Below the pieces are notes generated by a model. It saw nothing but the letters and a program-made list of their open reading frames with translations, had not been told where the DNA came from and ran no database searches. From Taeniopygia guttata (Eukaryota; Chordata; Aves; Passeriformes; Estrildidae): DNA of 64,000 bases. The translations under genes and the position numbers were made by a program. The stretch spans positions 12,458,001-12,522,000 of the forward strand of contig NC_133027.1 of assembly GCF_048771995.1 (NCBI RefSeq), written 5' to 3'. This document shows, in pieces, positions 37,101 through 48,995 of the stretch (the first letter of the stretch is position 1; each line of letters starts with the position of its first letter).

Positions 37101-37645
37101 GGTGAACAAGCCAAAGAGGAGCAAATTGAGGAGTATGACCTTGAGGCTCAATCAGGGGTCATACCAGAGCCTGAATCTCCTGAGCCAGTAAGTGCCCATT
37201 GTGGGTGGTGCTGTCTTTAGTGCAAGGCAGAGCTGCAAGTTTCACTGTTGCATTTCAGAGCTTTCAAGAATTACAAGGTCACTTACACAAATAGATTATT
37301 GCTACCTGATAGTAGGCAAGGTGGAATATTTAATTCAGAGCAATTTGCATTATAGGTGGATTGGCCAATTTCAACACCATGAGAGTGCCTTAGAATCCCA
37401 TTATAATCCAAGTCTCTCAACTTTCCTTGGAAGATATGGTGGTAGATGGGAGAAGATAGAAGGTTATAAATGATAGGTAACAGCCTGTCCCTCATGCTTC
37501 TCTCTTGCCACAGATGACAGAGGCAACAACAGTGTCTGCCTTGGCTCCCTCTGCTTCTGGTGAAGAAGCCAAAGAGGAGCAAATTGAGGAGTATGACCAC
37601 GAGGCTCCATCAGTGGTCACGCCAGAGCCTGAATCTGCTGAGCCA
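34199..37645 (+). CDS. PAK3L: PAK3-like acidic repeat exons, unit 2
   Basis: Exons A 34199-34330, B 34655-34786, C 37056-37187, D 37514-37645. I see the same encoded repeats as in unit 1. The type B exon again ends at a GC donor (34787). Intronic differences from unit 1 are single bases, such as gggagggaactact for gggaagggaacttct near 35770. Confidence 0.8.
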
Positions 37646-37978
37646 GTAAGTGCCAGTTGTGGGTGGTGCTGTCTTTAGTGCAAGGCAGAGCAGCAAGTTT
37701 CACTGTTGCATTTCTTAGCTTTCAAGAATTACAAGGTCACTTACACAAATAGATCATTGTCACCTGATAGTAGACAGGTTGGGATATTTAAATCAGAGCA
37801 AGTTGCATTACAGTTGTAGTAGCCAATTTTAATACACGAGAGCACTTTAGAACCCCATTGTAATCAAAGATTCTCAATTTTCCTTGCAAGAAATGGTGGT
37901 AGATGTGAGAAGAAATGCGGTTTTGGTGGTAAAAATGATAGGTAATGGCCTGTCCCTCATGTTTCTCTCTTGCCCCAG

Positions 37979-40900
37979 AGCACAAAACCAGCATCACTGT
38001 CTGCCCCAGCCACCTCTGCTCCTAGAGAAGAATATGAAGAGGACCATATTGAGCAGTATGACCGTGAGGCTCCATCAGGGGTCTCAGCAGAGCCTGAATC
38101 TTCAGAGCCAGTAAGTGCCAGTTGTGGGTGGTGCTGTCTTTAGTGCATGGCAGAGCTGCAAGTTTCGCTTTTGCGTTTCAGAGCTTTCAAGATTTATAAC
38201 GTCAGTTACAAAGAGATCATTGCTATCTGATAGAAGGGAGGGTGGAATATTTATTTCAGAGCAATTTGCAGTACAGGTGGATTAACCAATTTTAATACCA
38301 TGAGAGCTCATTGGAATCCCACTGCAATTAAAGTTTCTCAATTTTCCTTGGAAGAAATGGTGGTAGATGTGAGAATATAGGAAGTTATAGATGATAGGTA
38401 ACAGCCTGTCCCTCATGCTTCTCTCTTGCCACAGATGACAGAGGAAACAACAGTGTCTGCCCTGGCTCCCTCTGCTCCTGAAGAAGAAGCCAGAGAGGAG
38501 CAAATTGAAAAGAATGACCGTGAGGCTCCATCAGTGGTCACACTAGAGCCTGAATCTTCTGAAACGGCAAGTGCCAGTTGTGGGTGATGCTGTATTTAGT
38601 GCAAGGCAGAGCTGCAAGTTTCTGACCAGCCTGCTCTTGCTGTTGCTGGCGAGGATGCTGAGTGCTGGAGTCCTGCCAGGACCCAGCGATTTCCTGCAGG
38701 CAGTGACCTCCAGCTAGAAATTGGCCTTGGACCTGTCATGTTTAGGCACCAAAGCCTGTTGCCTCAGGATGAGCGTCTGGCTGCTCAACTCAGTGAAGCT
38801 CTGTCTCTTGGGCTTCTGCAGGGCCATGGCCAAGGGCGCACGAGGTAGTGCTGGAGGTCTCAGGGCTTGGTTTGTTTGCTTTCTCTTTGTGGAAACACGT
38901 GTTTGGCTGGTGAAACGGGTCTGCAGTTTCTCGAGTATTTATTCAGTTCTACAAAGTGTGCGGCTCAGCTGTCTTGTGACTTTTGATAAGCTGCAAGTAG
39001 ACGAGTGTGTTGTCCATGAATCTGTGGGGGACAAGATCTGGCCAAAGAAACTAAGTTTATAATTGTGAAGCCCTCTTGTGAGGCAAAAAGCAAGGTTCTG
39101 TGGATGCATTTTTTGGTGTAGTCTGCAGCTTTGAAAAGTGCACTGCAGCCTGGAGGCGGGGCCGGGGGGAGGTGAAGCTGCAAGTCCATGACTGCAGTCT
39201 TGTGTTGCTCAGAAGAGGAAGGACATTTTGAAATGGTGGATGCTGTATTTTTAATCCAATGGGCAACTTTGTGGCTGGGACGCTGTGTGGGCCAAAAGGA
39301 CCCAGGGGTGCCGGTCAAAAGCAGCTGAAGGTGGGCCAGGACCTGGCCAGGTGGCCAAGAAGGCCAAGGGCACCCTGGCCTGTGTCATCAGCAGTGGGGC
39401 AGCAGGAGCAGGGCAGTGACCATCCCCCTGGGCTGGGCAGCGCTGCAACCATAGCTGGAAGTTCTGTGCTGCGTGTCACCCTCAAATCCACGGGTGATCA
39501 GTCCCCAGTGCACCCCGTCCAGCTGGGCAGTGGGGCGAGTCGGGCAGAGGGAGGGAACTTCTCCTTGGATCCTGGGGGGCTTTGAGAAGCTCCCTCGTGA
39601 GTTCAAAGACAAGCTGGTCCGACAAGCAAGAGAAAGAGGCGCTCCTCCTCAGGATTAGTTCTGAAATTTAATGAGGGCCTGGAGAGATCCCAGGCCGCAT
39701 CCAAACCCGAAGGACATCCAGAGCAAGAGAGGGTGTCCCTGCCCAGAGGAGCCAGATAGAGGGGGACGGGGATACCCAAGCAGCCAACAGGGGAAGGACT
39801 TGGGAGTGGCTCTCTGGGGGCAAGGCCTCAGCGTGACCACTGAGGAAGGGGTGGGGGAGGAGCCCCGAGCCAGGGTCCAGTTACCTGGTGACCCTGGGAG
39901 AAGGCTCTGGACAAAGGGGAAGGGTCACGAGGTGATGGACACATCACCTGGGAGGAGACAGGGGGATGAGTCAGGGATTTTGGGGTTTGATGGACATACA
40001 GGTGCTGATGGGAAAGCTGGGATGAACCAAACGGATACAAAGAGGGGATATGGAGGGACAAACCATTATGAGGGGATATACAGGGCGAGCACAACTCCAC
40101 AGTGATGTGTCTACATGTGGGCCCCTCTGAAGCAGGAAGTCCTTGAGGCGCTGGGCGTGTGCAGAGAAGGACACGGGAGCTGGGGAAGGGTGTGGAGCAC
40201 AAGGCCAAGGAGGAGGTGCTCAGGGTGTTTCAGCCTGGACAACGGGAGGCTCGTGAGGGACCTTCAGGCACACTTCCATAGATCCATACATGACAGTGCT
40301 CATCACCATGGCTGTTCCCCTGCCAAACATGCCCTCACTGCCTCCAAGTGTTTTAGCCACCTGAGGAGGGGACACTTTTGACTTGGTTTGACTTGGTTTG
40401 GTAGGAGGTAAAGCCCTGCCCATTTTCTCTCTTTCCAGCAAGCACAGATTCTTCTGCACAACCTTTCCTGCCCTTTCCTTGCACTGGTTAGGATTCTGAT
40501 CCAGTCTGAGTTTTCCATGTCTGCCACAGCAACAGCAAAGGCCTTGCTGGCTATTTCCTACTTTTGCATTTCAGGGCTTTAAAGAGCCAAAAGCTCCTTT
40601 GTGCCAAGGCACAGTTGCTTGCTGATGGCAGCCAGGAAGGACTATCAAATACATAGAGTGCATTAAATAGAGTTCTGTTGAGTTAGCCCATTTTAATCTG
40701 GTCAGAGTGACTTAGAATCGCATTGCTAACAAAGTGGATAATTTTTCCTTTTAAGAGGTGGTTGTGGATCCGAGGAGAAACGAGATTATAAATGATAGGT
40801 AACGGCTTGTCCCTCATGCTTCTCTCTTGCCACAGATGACAGAGACACCAGCAGTGTCTGCTCTGGCTCCCTCTCCTCCTGGTGAACAAGCCAAAGAGGA

Positions 40901-41425
40901 GCAAATTGAGGAGTATGACCTTGAGGCTCAATCAGGGGTCATACCAGAGCCTGAATCTCCTGAGCCAGTAAGTGCCCATTGTGGGTGGTGCTGTCTTTAG
41001 TGCAAGGCAGAGCTGCAAGTTTCACTGTTGCATTTCAGAGCTTTCAAGAATTACAAGGTCACTTACACAAATAGATTATTACTACCTGATAGTAGGCAAG
41101 GTGGAATATTTAATTCAGAGCAATTTGCATTATAGGTGGATTGGCCAATTTCAATACCATGAGAGTGCCTTAGAATCCCATTATAATCCAAGTCTCTCAA
41201 CTTTCCTTGGAAGATATGGTGGTAGATGGGAGAAGATAGAAGGTTATAAATGATAGGTAACAGCCTGTCCCTCATGCTTCTCTCTTGCCACAGATGACAG
41301 AGGCAACAACAGTGTCTGCCTTGGCTCCCTCTGCTTCTGGTGAAGAAGCCAAAGAGGAGCAAATTGAGGAGTATGACCACGAGGCTCCATCAGTGGTCAC
41401 GCCAGAGCCTGAATCTGCTGAGCCA
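37979..41425 (+). CDS. PAK3L: PAK3-like acidic repeat exons, unit 3
   Basis: Exons A 37979-38110, B 38435-38566, C 40836-40967, D 41294-41425. The 8-bp intronic insertion (ggtggtaa) 40-55 bases before exon A is specific to this junction. A few private base changes (gatacccaag near 39772) mark this unit. The GC donor follows B at 38567. Confidence 0.8.
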
Positions 41426-41750
41426 GTAAGTGCCAGTTGTGGGTGGTGCTGTCTTTAGTGCAAGGCAGAGCAGCAAGTTTCACTGTTGCATTTCTTAGCT
41501 TTCAAGAATTACAAGGTCACTTACACAAATAGATCATTGTCACCTGATAGTAGACAGGTTGGGATATTTAAATCAGAGCAAGTTGCATTACAGTTGTAGT
41601 AGCCAATTTTAATACACGAGAGCACTTTAGAACCCCATTGTAATCAAAGATTCTCAATTTTCCTTGCAAGAAATGGTGGTAGATGTGAGAAGAAATGCGG
41701 TTTTAAATGATAGGTAATGGCCTGTCCCTCATGTTTCTCTCTTGCCCCAG

Positions 41751-44700
41751 AGCACAAAACCAGCATCACTGTCTGCTCCAGCCACCTCTGCTCCTAGAGA
41801 AGAATATGAAGAGGACCATATTGAGCAGTATGACCGTGAGGCTCCATCAGGGGTCTCAGCAGAGCCTGAATCTTCAGAGCCAGTAAGTGCCAGTTGTGGG
41901 TGGTGCTGTCTTTAGTGCATGGCAGAGCTGCAAGTTTCGCTTTTGCGTTTCAGAGCTTTCAAGATTTATAACGTCAGTTACAAAGAGATCATTGCTATCT
42001 GATAGAAGGGAGGGTGGAATATTTATTTCAGAGCAATTTGCAGTACAGGTGGATTAACCAATTTTAATACCATGAGAGCTCATTGGAATCCCACTGCAAT
42101 TAAAGTTTCTCAATTTTCCTTGGAAGAAATGGTGGTAGATGTGAGAATATAGGAAGTTATAGATGATAGGTAACAGCCTGTCCCTCATGCTTCTCTCTTG
42201 CCACAGATGACAGAGGAAACAACAGTGTCTGCCCTGGCTCCCTCTGCTCCTGAAGAAGAAGCCAGAGAGGAGCAAATTGAAAAGAATGACCGTGAGGCTC
42301 CATCAGTGGTCACACTAGAGCCTGAATCTTCTGAAACGGCAAGTGCCAGTTGTGGGTGATGCTGTATTTAGTGCAAGGCAGAGCTGCAAGTTTCTGACCA
42401 GCCTGCTCTTGCTGTTGCTGGCGAGGATGCTGAGTGCTGGAGTCCTGCCAGGACCCAGCGATTTCCTGCAGGCAGTGACCTCCAGCTAGAAATTGGCCTT
42501 GGACCTGTCATGTTTAGGCACCAAAGCCTGTTGCCTCAGGATGAGCGTCTGGCTGCTCAACTCAGTGAAGCTCTGTCTCTTGGGCTTCTGCAGGGCCATG
42601 GCCAAGGGCGCACGAGGTAGTGCTGGAGGTCTCAGGGCTTGGTTTGTTTGCTTTCTCTTTGTGGAAACACGTGTTTGGCTGGTGAAACGGGTCTGCAGTT
42701 TCTCGAGTATTTATTCAGTTCTACAAAGTGTGCGGCTCAGCTGTCTTGTGACTTTTGATAAGCTGCAAGTAGACGAGTGTGTTGTCCATGAATCTGTGGG
42801 GGACAAGATCTGGCCAAAGAAACTAAGTTTATAATTGTGAAGCCCTCTTGTGAGGCAAAAAGCAAGGTTCTGTGGATGCATTTTTTGGTGTAGTCTGCAG
42901 CTTTGAAAAGTGCACTGCAGCCTGGAGGCGGGGCCGGGGGGAGGTGAAGCTGCAAGTCCATGACTGCAGTCTTGTGTTGCTCAGAAGAGGAAGGACATTT
43001 TGAAATGGTGGATGCTGTATTTTTAATCCAATGGGCAACTTTGTGGCTGGGACGCTGTGTGGGCCAAAAGGACCCAGGGGTGCTGGTCAAAAGCAGCTGA
43101 AGGTGGGCCAGGACCTGGCCAGGTGGCCAAGAAGGCCAAGGGCACCCTGGCCTGTGTCATCAGCAGTGGGGCAGCAGGAGCAGGGCAGTGACCATCCCCC
43201 TGGGCTGGGCAGCGCTGCAACCATAGCTGGAAGTTCTGTGCTGCGTGTCACCCTCAAATCCACGGGTGATCAGTCCCCAGTGCACCCCGTCCAGCTGGGC
43301 AGTGGGGCGAGTCGGGCAGAGGGAGGGAACTTCTCCTTGGATCCTGGGGGGCTTTGAGAAGCTCCCTCGTGAGTTCAAAGACAAGCTGGTCCGACAAGCA
43401 AGAGAAAGAGGCGCTCCTCCTCAGGATTAGTTCCGAAATTTAATGAGGGCCTGGAGAGATCCCAGGCCGCATCCAAACCCGAAGGACATCCAGAGCAAGA
43501 GAGGGTGTCCCTGCCCAGAGGAGCCAGATAGAGGGGGACGGGGAAACCCGAGCAGCCAACAGGGGAAGGACTTGGGAGTGGCTCTCTGGGGGCAAGGCCT
43601 CAGAGTGACCACTGAGGAGGGGGTGGGGGAGGAGCCCCGAGCCAGGGTCCAGTTACCTGGTGACCCTGGGAGAAGGCTCTGGACAAAGGGGAAGGGTCAC
43701 GAGGTGATGGACACATCACCTGGGAGGAGACAGGGGGATGAGTCAGGGATTTTGGGGTTTGATGGACATACAGGTGCTGATGGGAAAGCTGGGATGAACC
43801 AAACGGATACAAAGAGGGGATATGGAGGGACAAACCATTATGAGGGGATATACAGGGCGAGCACAACTCCACAGTGATGTGTCTACATGTGGGCCCCTCT
43901 GAAGCAGGAAGTCCTTGAGGCGCTGGGCGTGTGCAGAGAAGGACACGGGAGCTGGGGAAGGGTGTGGAGCGCAAGGCCAAGGAGGAGGTGCTCAGGGTGT
44001 TTCAGCCTGGACAACGGGAGGCTCGTGAGGGACCTTCAGGCACACTTCCATAGATCCATACATGACAGTGCTCATCACCATGGCTGTTCCCCTGCCAAAC
44101 ATGCCCTCACTGCCTCCAAGTGTTTTAGCCACCTGAGGAGGGGACACTTTTGACTTGGTTTGACTTGGTTTGGTAGGAGGTAAAGCCCTGCCCATTTTCT
44201 CTCTTTCCAGCAAGCACAGATTCTTCTGCACAACCTTTCCTGCCCTTTCCTTGCACTGGTTAGGATTCTGATCCAGTCTGAGTTTTCCATGTCTGCCACA
44301 GCAACAGCAAAGGCCTTGCTGGCTATTTCCTACTTTTGCATTTCAGGGCTTTAAAGAGCCAAAAGCTCCTTTGTGCCAAGGCACAGTTGCTTGCTGATGG
44401 CAGCCAGGAAGGACTATCAAATACATAGAGTGCATTAAATAGAGTTCTGTTGAGTTAGCCCATTTTAATCTGGTCAGAGTGACTTAGAATCGCATTGCTA
44501 ACAAAGTGGATAATTTTTCCTTTTAAGAGGTGGTTGTGGATCCGAGGAGAAACGAGATTATAAATGATAGGTAACGGCTTGTCCCTCATGCTTCTCTCTT
44601 GCCACAGATGACAGAGACACCAGCAGTGTCTGCTCTGGCTCCCTCTCCTCCTGGTGAACAAGCCAAAGAGGAGCAAATTGAGGAGTATGACCTTGAGGCT

Positions 44701-45197
44701 CAATCAGGGGTCATACCAGAGCCTGAATCTCCTGAGCCAGTAAGTGCCCATTGTGGGTGGTGCTGTCTTTAGTGCAAGGCAGAGCTGCAAGTTTCACTGT
44801 TGCATTTCAGAGCTTTCAAGAATTACAAGGTCACTTACACAAATAGATTATTGCTACCTGATAGTAGGCAAGGTGGAATATTTAATTCAGAGCAATTTGC
44901 ATTATAGGTGGATTGGCCAATTTCAATACCATGAGAGTGCCTTAGAATCCCATTATAATCCAAGTCTCTCAACTTTCCTTGGAAGATATGGTGGTAGATG
45001 GGAGAAGATAGAAGGTTATAAATGATAGGTAACAGCCTGTCCCTCATGCTTCTCTCTCGCCACAGATGACAGAGGCAACAACAGTGTCTGCCTTGGCTCC
45101 CTCTGCTTCTGGTGAAGAAGCCAAAGAGGAGCAAATTGAGGAGTATGACCACGAGGCTCCATCAGTGGTCACGCCAGAGCCTGAATCTGCTGAGCCA
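41751..45197 (+). CDS. PAK3L: PAK3-like acidic repeat exons, unit 4
   Basis: Exons A 41751-41882, B 42207-42338, C 44608-44739, D 45066-45197. Exon A carries one synonymous change (gcc to gct in Ala) relative to the other units. The pyrimidine tract before D reads tctctctcgccacag. The GC donor follows B at 42339. Confidence 0.8.
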
Positions 45198-45522
45198 GTA
45201 AGTGCCAGTTGTGGGTGGTGCTGTCTTTAGTGCAAGGCAGAGCAGCAAGTTTCACTGTTGCATTTCTTAGCTTTCAAGAATTACAAGGTCACTTACACAA
45301 ATAGATCATTGTCACCTGATAGTAGACAGGTTGGGATATTTAAATCAGAGCAAGTTGCATTACAGTTGTAGTAGCCAATTTTAATACACGAGAGCACTTT
45401 AGAACCCCATTGTAATCCAAGTCTCTCAACTTTCCTTGCAAGATATGGTGGTAGATGGGAGAAGATAGAAGGTTATAAATGATAGGTATCAGCCTGTCCC
45501 TCATGCTTCTCTCTTGCCACAG

Positions 45523-45654
45523 ATGATAGAGACAACAGCAGTGTCTGCCCTGGCTCCATCTCCTCTTGGTGAAGAAGCCAAACGAGAGCAAGTTGAGCAG
45601 TATGACCTCGAGGCTCCATCAGTGGTCACAGCACAGCCTGAATTTTTGGAGCCA
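45523..45654 (+). CDS. PAK3L: PAK3-like terminal acidic repeat exon (type E)
   Basis: This 132-bp exon has acceptor ctcttgccacag and donor gtaagt at 45655. It encodes MIETTAVSALAPSPLGEEAK and a tail ending AQPEFLEP. It is the most diverged repeat and lies outside the homogenised units, as expected for an array edge. Confidence 0.8.
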
Positions 45655-47201
45655 GTAAGTGCCCGTTGTGGGTGGTGCTGTCTTTAGTGCAAGACAGAGC
45701 TGCAAATTTCTGATGAGCCAGCCCTTGCTGTTGCTGGCTGAGGATGCTGAGTGCTTGCCACATGGGCTGTTTCATCGGCATATATCTCCTCACGTTATCC
45801 TAGTGTTTTTTCCACTGGCATCTGTGGCTCTTCTGTCTTGTTTTTGTTCCTTTTTTAGGAGGGGAATTCCTGTTCAATTTTTTGGTTTTTAGCAATGCAG
45901 ATGGATTTTCCTCCATCTTTCCTACCCTTTTTCTGCGCTTGTAAAGATTCTGCTTGCATTTTCTTTTGTAAGGGGGCCTTTCTGGAGGATGCAGTATTTT
46001 TGCATGAGAACACATTGTTTGGGGCAGGGAGCTGTTGTGGTGCCAGGGCAGTCAACAGGGCCTTGCTCTTCACTTTCATATTAACAGTCCCTGTGTCTTT
46101 TTGCAACCCAGGAAATCAGGAGGTGTGGTGTTTGGGAATTGAGCAGGAAATCAATGCTCTTGCATTCTAGCTGGTCCTCAAAGATCAGAGGAGCTGGGAG
46201 GGCCTAGCCTTTATTCCTGATTGCAGCCCCTTTAGCAGTGTCAGTGTGGTCGAGTCCAAGAGAAGCACTTGGCCAAGCACAGATGCTGCAAGAGTGCAGT
46301 TCCCAGTGCAATGCTCTGGATCTTCTTGTGTTCCATAAGGACCTAAATGCTCCAGATTCCCTGAGAGTGTGGTTTATTGAAGGAACAGGAGAGCAATCTC
46401 GGGATTGCTGCTGACTGGGGCAATGGCTACCAAGTGTTGATGTATGTAGGAACAAAAATGATAGTAAAGAGAGATTATAAAAGTGAGATCTGTCTGTCTG
46501 TCTCTCTATCTATCTATCTATCTATCTATGTAACATTTGCATAATTGAATCTTCTTGGCTCTGGTCCAAAGCAGTTGGAGGTGCAAAGTTCACGTAAAGC
46601 ATCCCTTTCAGGAGAGGATTAAAGACATGTTCCGATGACCGATTCTGAGCAGGCAGAGCTGTTTCCTCCTCCAGATGTGGTGGTTTTTTCCCCTCAGACA
46701 TGGTTTCCTCCTCCAGCCTCTTCTTCCTGAAGCCCCCCGTTAATGCTTTAATGTTCAGCCTGTCCCAGAGAGGTGGAAGAATTCCATGTTTTAGTTGGTG
46801 AAGAGAACATGAACTCCAGAAGTGTCTCTCACAAGGGCTGAGCTCACAGAGGAAGGCACCTGCAGAGCCAGGATGGAGCTGTGGGACAGGGTGGGGTGTC
46901 AGTCACTACTGAAAGACAAACAGAGCAAGGCAGAAGCAGAGGGAGGTCCTCAGCAGACCCTTGAAAAATGCCACACCTTCCCTGTCAGCTGCCTCAGAGG
47001 CAGCTGGAGCTTCAGCCCCAGACGGCCCCTGATTGCAGTGCCAGGGTCACTTTGGCATCTGTTCCTCCTCATGGGCAGAGAATGACCCAGGAGAGCTGCA
47101 GCACAGTGCTTTGGGAACGTGTGAGCCCATCAGTCCTTGAGTCTTGGCCCTCAAATGTTATATGGAAAGTTGAAACCCATCTTCTCTTGCTTTCTGTGCA
47201 G
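45655..47201 (+). other. Intron with tetranucleotide microsatellite
   Basis: Its first 100 bases resemble the 1.9-kb insertion of the units (cagcccttgctgttgctggc), marking where the array sequence ends. The rest is unassigned except for the simple repeat. Confidence 0.6.
46487..46529 (+). repeat. Microsatellite (CTGT)n/(CTAT)n
   Basis: A run of ctgt units passes directly into about seven tatc units. This is a potentially polymorphic intronic marker. Confidence 0.95.
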
Positions 47202-47336
47202 GTCCTTCCAGAGAAAGAGCAGGAGCAGCCTGCTTTGTCAGAGATGCCATGGCAGACTCGGGGAGAGCTGTTCCCAGCCCAAGAACAGGAAGAGCAGCTC
47301 AGGCAGCAGGTGAAAGAGCCACAGGAGAATGGCCAG
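47202..47336 (+). CDS. PAK3L: PAK3-like gene, coiled-coil exon 1
   Basis: The acceptor is ctttctgtgcag and the donor is gtaagc at 47337. It has 45 codons in phase 0 throughout. Encodes VLPEKEQEQPALSEMPWQTR, then a Gln/Glu-rich stretch (AQEQEEQLRQQVKEPQENGQ) with heptad-like character. Confidence 0.75.
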
Positions 47337-47613
47337 GTAAGCCTGACTCGCCAGGTTTCAGAGGGAAGGGCAGGAAAAGGGGCATAAAATGGAGCTCTTG
47401 GGACTGAGGAGGTCAGGAGTCCCAGAGGCACTGAAAGCACAGAGCCTTGGAATCTTCCAAAGTCAGCACTGGGACAGGAGGGTTGCACTGGAAGCAGAGG
47501 TGGGTAGGGGAGCAGAAAGAAGTGGCTGAATAAATGCGATTTTGAAGCTGCAAGAGGAAAAAGCTGAGCGTGATGGCAGCTCCCAGTCACTTGCTCCGCA
47601 TTTGTGTGTACAG

Positions 47614-47754
47614 AACATCAAGGCAGAGTCACAAGCAGAGCTGCCCGGGGCTCAGAGTGCCATCATGGAAGTGAAGAAGGGGAACAAGGAAGATATGAGA
47701 GGAATTCAAGAGGAGATGAATCTCCGTCAGCAGAGGGGCGATCAACAAGACCAG
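47614..47754 (+). CDS. PAK3L: PAK3-like gene, coiled-coil exon 2
   Basis: The acceptor is tttgtgtgtacag and the donor is gtgagt at 47755. It has 47 codons, phase 0. Encodes NIKAESQAELPGAQSAIMEV and KKGNKEDMRGIQEEMNLRQQ, a charged helical segment. Confidence 0.75.
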
Positions 47755-47814
47755 GTGAGTGAAAGAGTGGCAGCCACTCCACTCATGAAAGATCCTCTCT
47801 CTTGTATTTTACAG

Positions 47815-47949
47815 AACTTGAAGGAACAGCTGGACACGGAGCTTCAGAAAATTGACACTAAGATGAAGGCAAAGGAGAAGAGGCAGGAAGAAGAAATTAA
47901 AATCATCAGAGAAAAACTTAGTCGTCTCCCTCAGGCTCTACAAGAGCAA
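47815..47949 (+). CDS. PAK3L: PAK3-like gene, coiled-coil exon 3
   Basis: The acceptor is cttgtattttacag and the donor is gtgagt at 47950. It has 45 codons, phase 0. Encodes NLKEQLDTELQKIDTKMKAK then EKRQEEEIKIIREKLSRL, a clear amphipathic coiled coil. The short 60-bp intron before it and the gtgagtgaaaga repeat at both donors suggest local exon duplication. Confidence 0.78.
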
Positions 47950-48373
47950 GTGAGTGAAAGAGGGATAGCCACTGCAGTCACCAAACTGGTGGTTTCTGCC
48001 CTTCTTGCCTTTCCAGTGCAGGGCTTCAGGGAGTGAGGTGATGCCTCTGAGTGCCATCCTGCTGTAGTGTGTACCCCAGAGACTCTGAAGGACATTTCCT
48101 GGTGTGCTGAATCTCAACTGCTGCCCTGGACAGTGGGACTTGTCCTTTGGCCTTTTGGCCAGCAGTCATCCAAATTGATTCCTGCTGGCCTGTTCCTGCT
48201 CTCCTTGTTTCTCGAGGTGTTTTTACAGGGGAACATGGTGACCCAGACGGAGGATTGAAACAAGCTGTCTGTACCCCTTGTAAATCTGTTCTTTCCCTTT
48301 CCTCACAGTCAATGACTCTTGACTGACAGGGATAAGCCGTAGTCTCTGACTGCTTTCTTCTGTTTGACTTGAG

Positions 48374-48457
48374 GTGCAAACGTTGACATCTCGCCGGGCA
48401 GCCTGCAAAGACTTCCAGCAAATGAGTGGCAATGAAGAGCCCCAGGCCTGGCATGAG
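48374..48457 (+). CDS. PAK3L: PAK3-like gene, coiled-coil exon 4 (end uncertain)
   Basis: The acceptor is tctgtttgacttgag. With donor gtacag at 48458 it gives 28 codons in phase 0 (VQTLTSRRAACKDFQQMSGN and on). The frame stays open and helical past this donor to a stop at 48588-48590, so a later donor (gttgag at 48491, also phase 0) or an alternative terminal exon is possible. Confidence 0.55.
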
Positions 48458-48844
48458 GTACAGGAACCGTCCCCACCAAAGTTACTACAAGTTGAGCATG
48501 ACCTGAAGATGGTGCAGGAAAAGTGGACACATTTGAACAAGGAGCTGCAAATGTGTCTGAAGCCCTTGGAGTGGGAAAGGAATCCTTGAGAGGAAGCAGA
48601 ATGGTCATTGTGGCAGTGATCCTTCAGAAAATCCATGAAAATGGAACATGAATCTGGCCATGAACTTGAGTAGAACTAACCTTTGGTTTTGACCCATCCA
48701 GTTTGAGAAGTGGACATCAGAAAAAAACCCATTTAAGAGCCCTGCATGTGGCTGACAGAACTTTACCAAGGGCTTGCATTTGAAATGGAATTTCAGGCTC
48801 ATCTCTGCCAGGCACCTTTCTGACAAACTCATTTCTTGTTCCAG

Positions 48845-48995
48845 ATCCACAAGGGCTTTGTCAAACCTGCTGCAGCAGCAGCATTGTCTAAAGGAGCCTT
48901 TGCTCCCCAACCTGGGAAGTGGAGCCGGGGCAGTTTGCCCATCTCCAGCGCTGCTCAGCACCAGGAGATCAAGGATGACTCCCTGGAGCAACTGA
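48845..48995 (+). CDS. PAK3L: PAK3-like gene, linker exon before the kinase domain
   Basis: The acceptor is tttcttgttccag and the donor is gtacgt at 48996. It has 50 codons plus one base (exit phase 1). Encodes IHKGFVKPAAAAALSKGAFA and a Ser/Gln-rich remainder. It replaces the linker that in group I PAKs follows the p21-binding region. No ISxPxxFxHxxHV (CRIB) motif is present. Confidence 0.75.

Larger units (their letters stand above)
30427..45654 (+). repeat. Higher-order tandem array: four 3.77-kb units of exon-bearing modules plus a terminal module
   Basis: The basic module is a 132-bp exon plus a 325-bp intron (456-458 bp). Four modules, with a 1.9-kb insertion in the second intron, form a unit of 3,772 bp. 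Units start at 30427, 34199, 37979 and 41751, and a last single module follows at 45523. Spacing is exactly 3,772, 3,780 and 3,772 bp, the middle one differing by an 8-bp insertion near 37925. By eye the units differ by only a few single bases each, mostly intronic. The 1.9-kb insertion holds a CR1 fragment (31735-31916 and 32567-32710 in unit 1) that is itself split by about 0.63 kb of unidentified sequence. Confidence 0.95.

Noticed and set aside
31169-43980. Recurrent 113-, 117-, 126- and 144-codon frames in every 3.77-kb unit
   Set aside because: They lie in the intron between type B and C exons, over CR1 and unidentified insert sequence. They recur only because the unit is copied and have no splice-consistent link to the gene.
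30730-45591. Minus-strand frames such as the 73- and 105-codon ones ending near each repeat exon
   Set aside because: They are antisense shadows of the acidic repeat exons and their pyrimidine tracts.
30427-45654. CRISPR-like regular direct repeats
   Set aside because: The repeats are 132-bp exons and 3.77-kb units in a vertebrate gene, not short palindromic repeats with unique spacers.
46968-47387. 139-codon + frame as an independent gene
   Set aside because: Only the 47202-47336 part is supported, as one exon with proper splice sites. The rest is intron.
47069-47590. Minus-strand frame of 173 codons
   Set aside because: It is antisense to a phase-consistent coiled-coil exon of the kinase gene.
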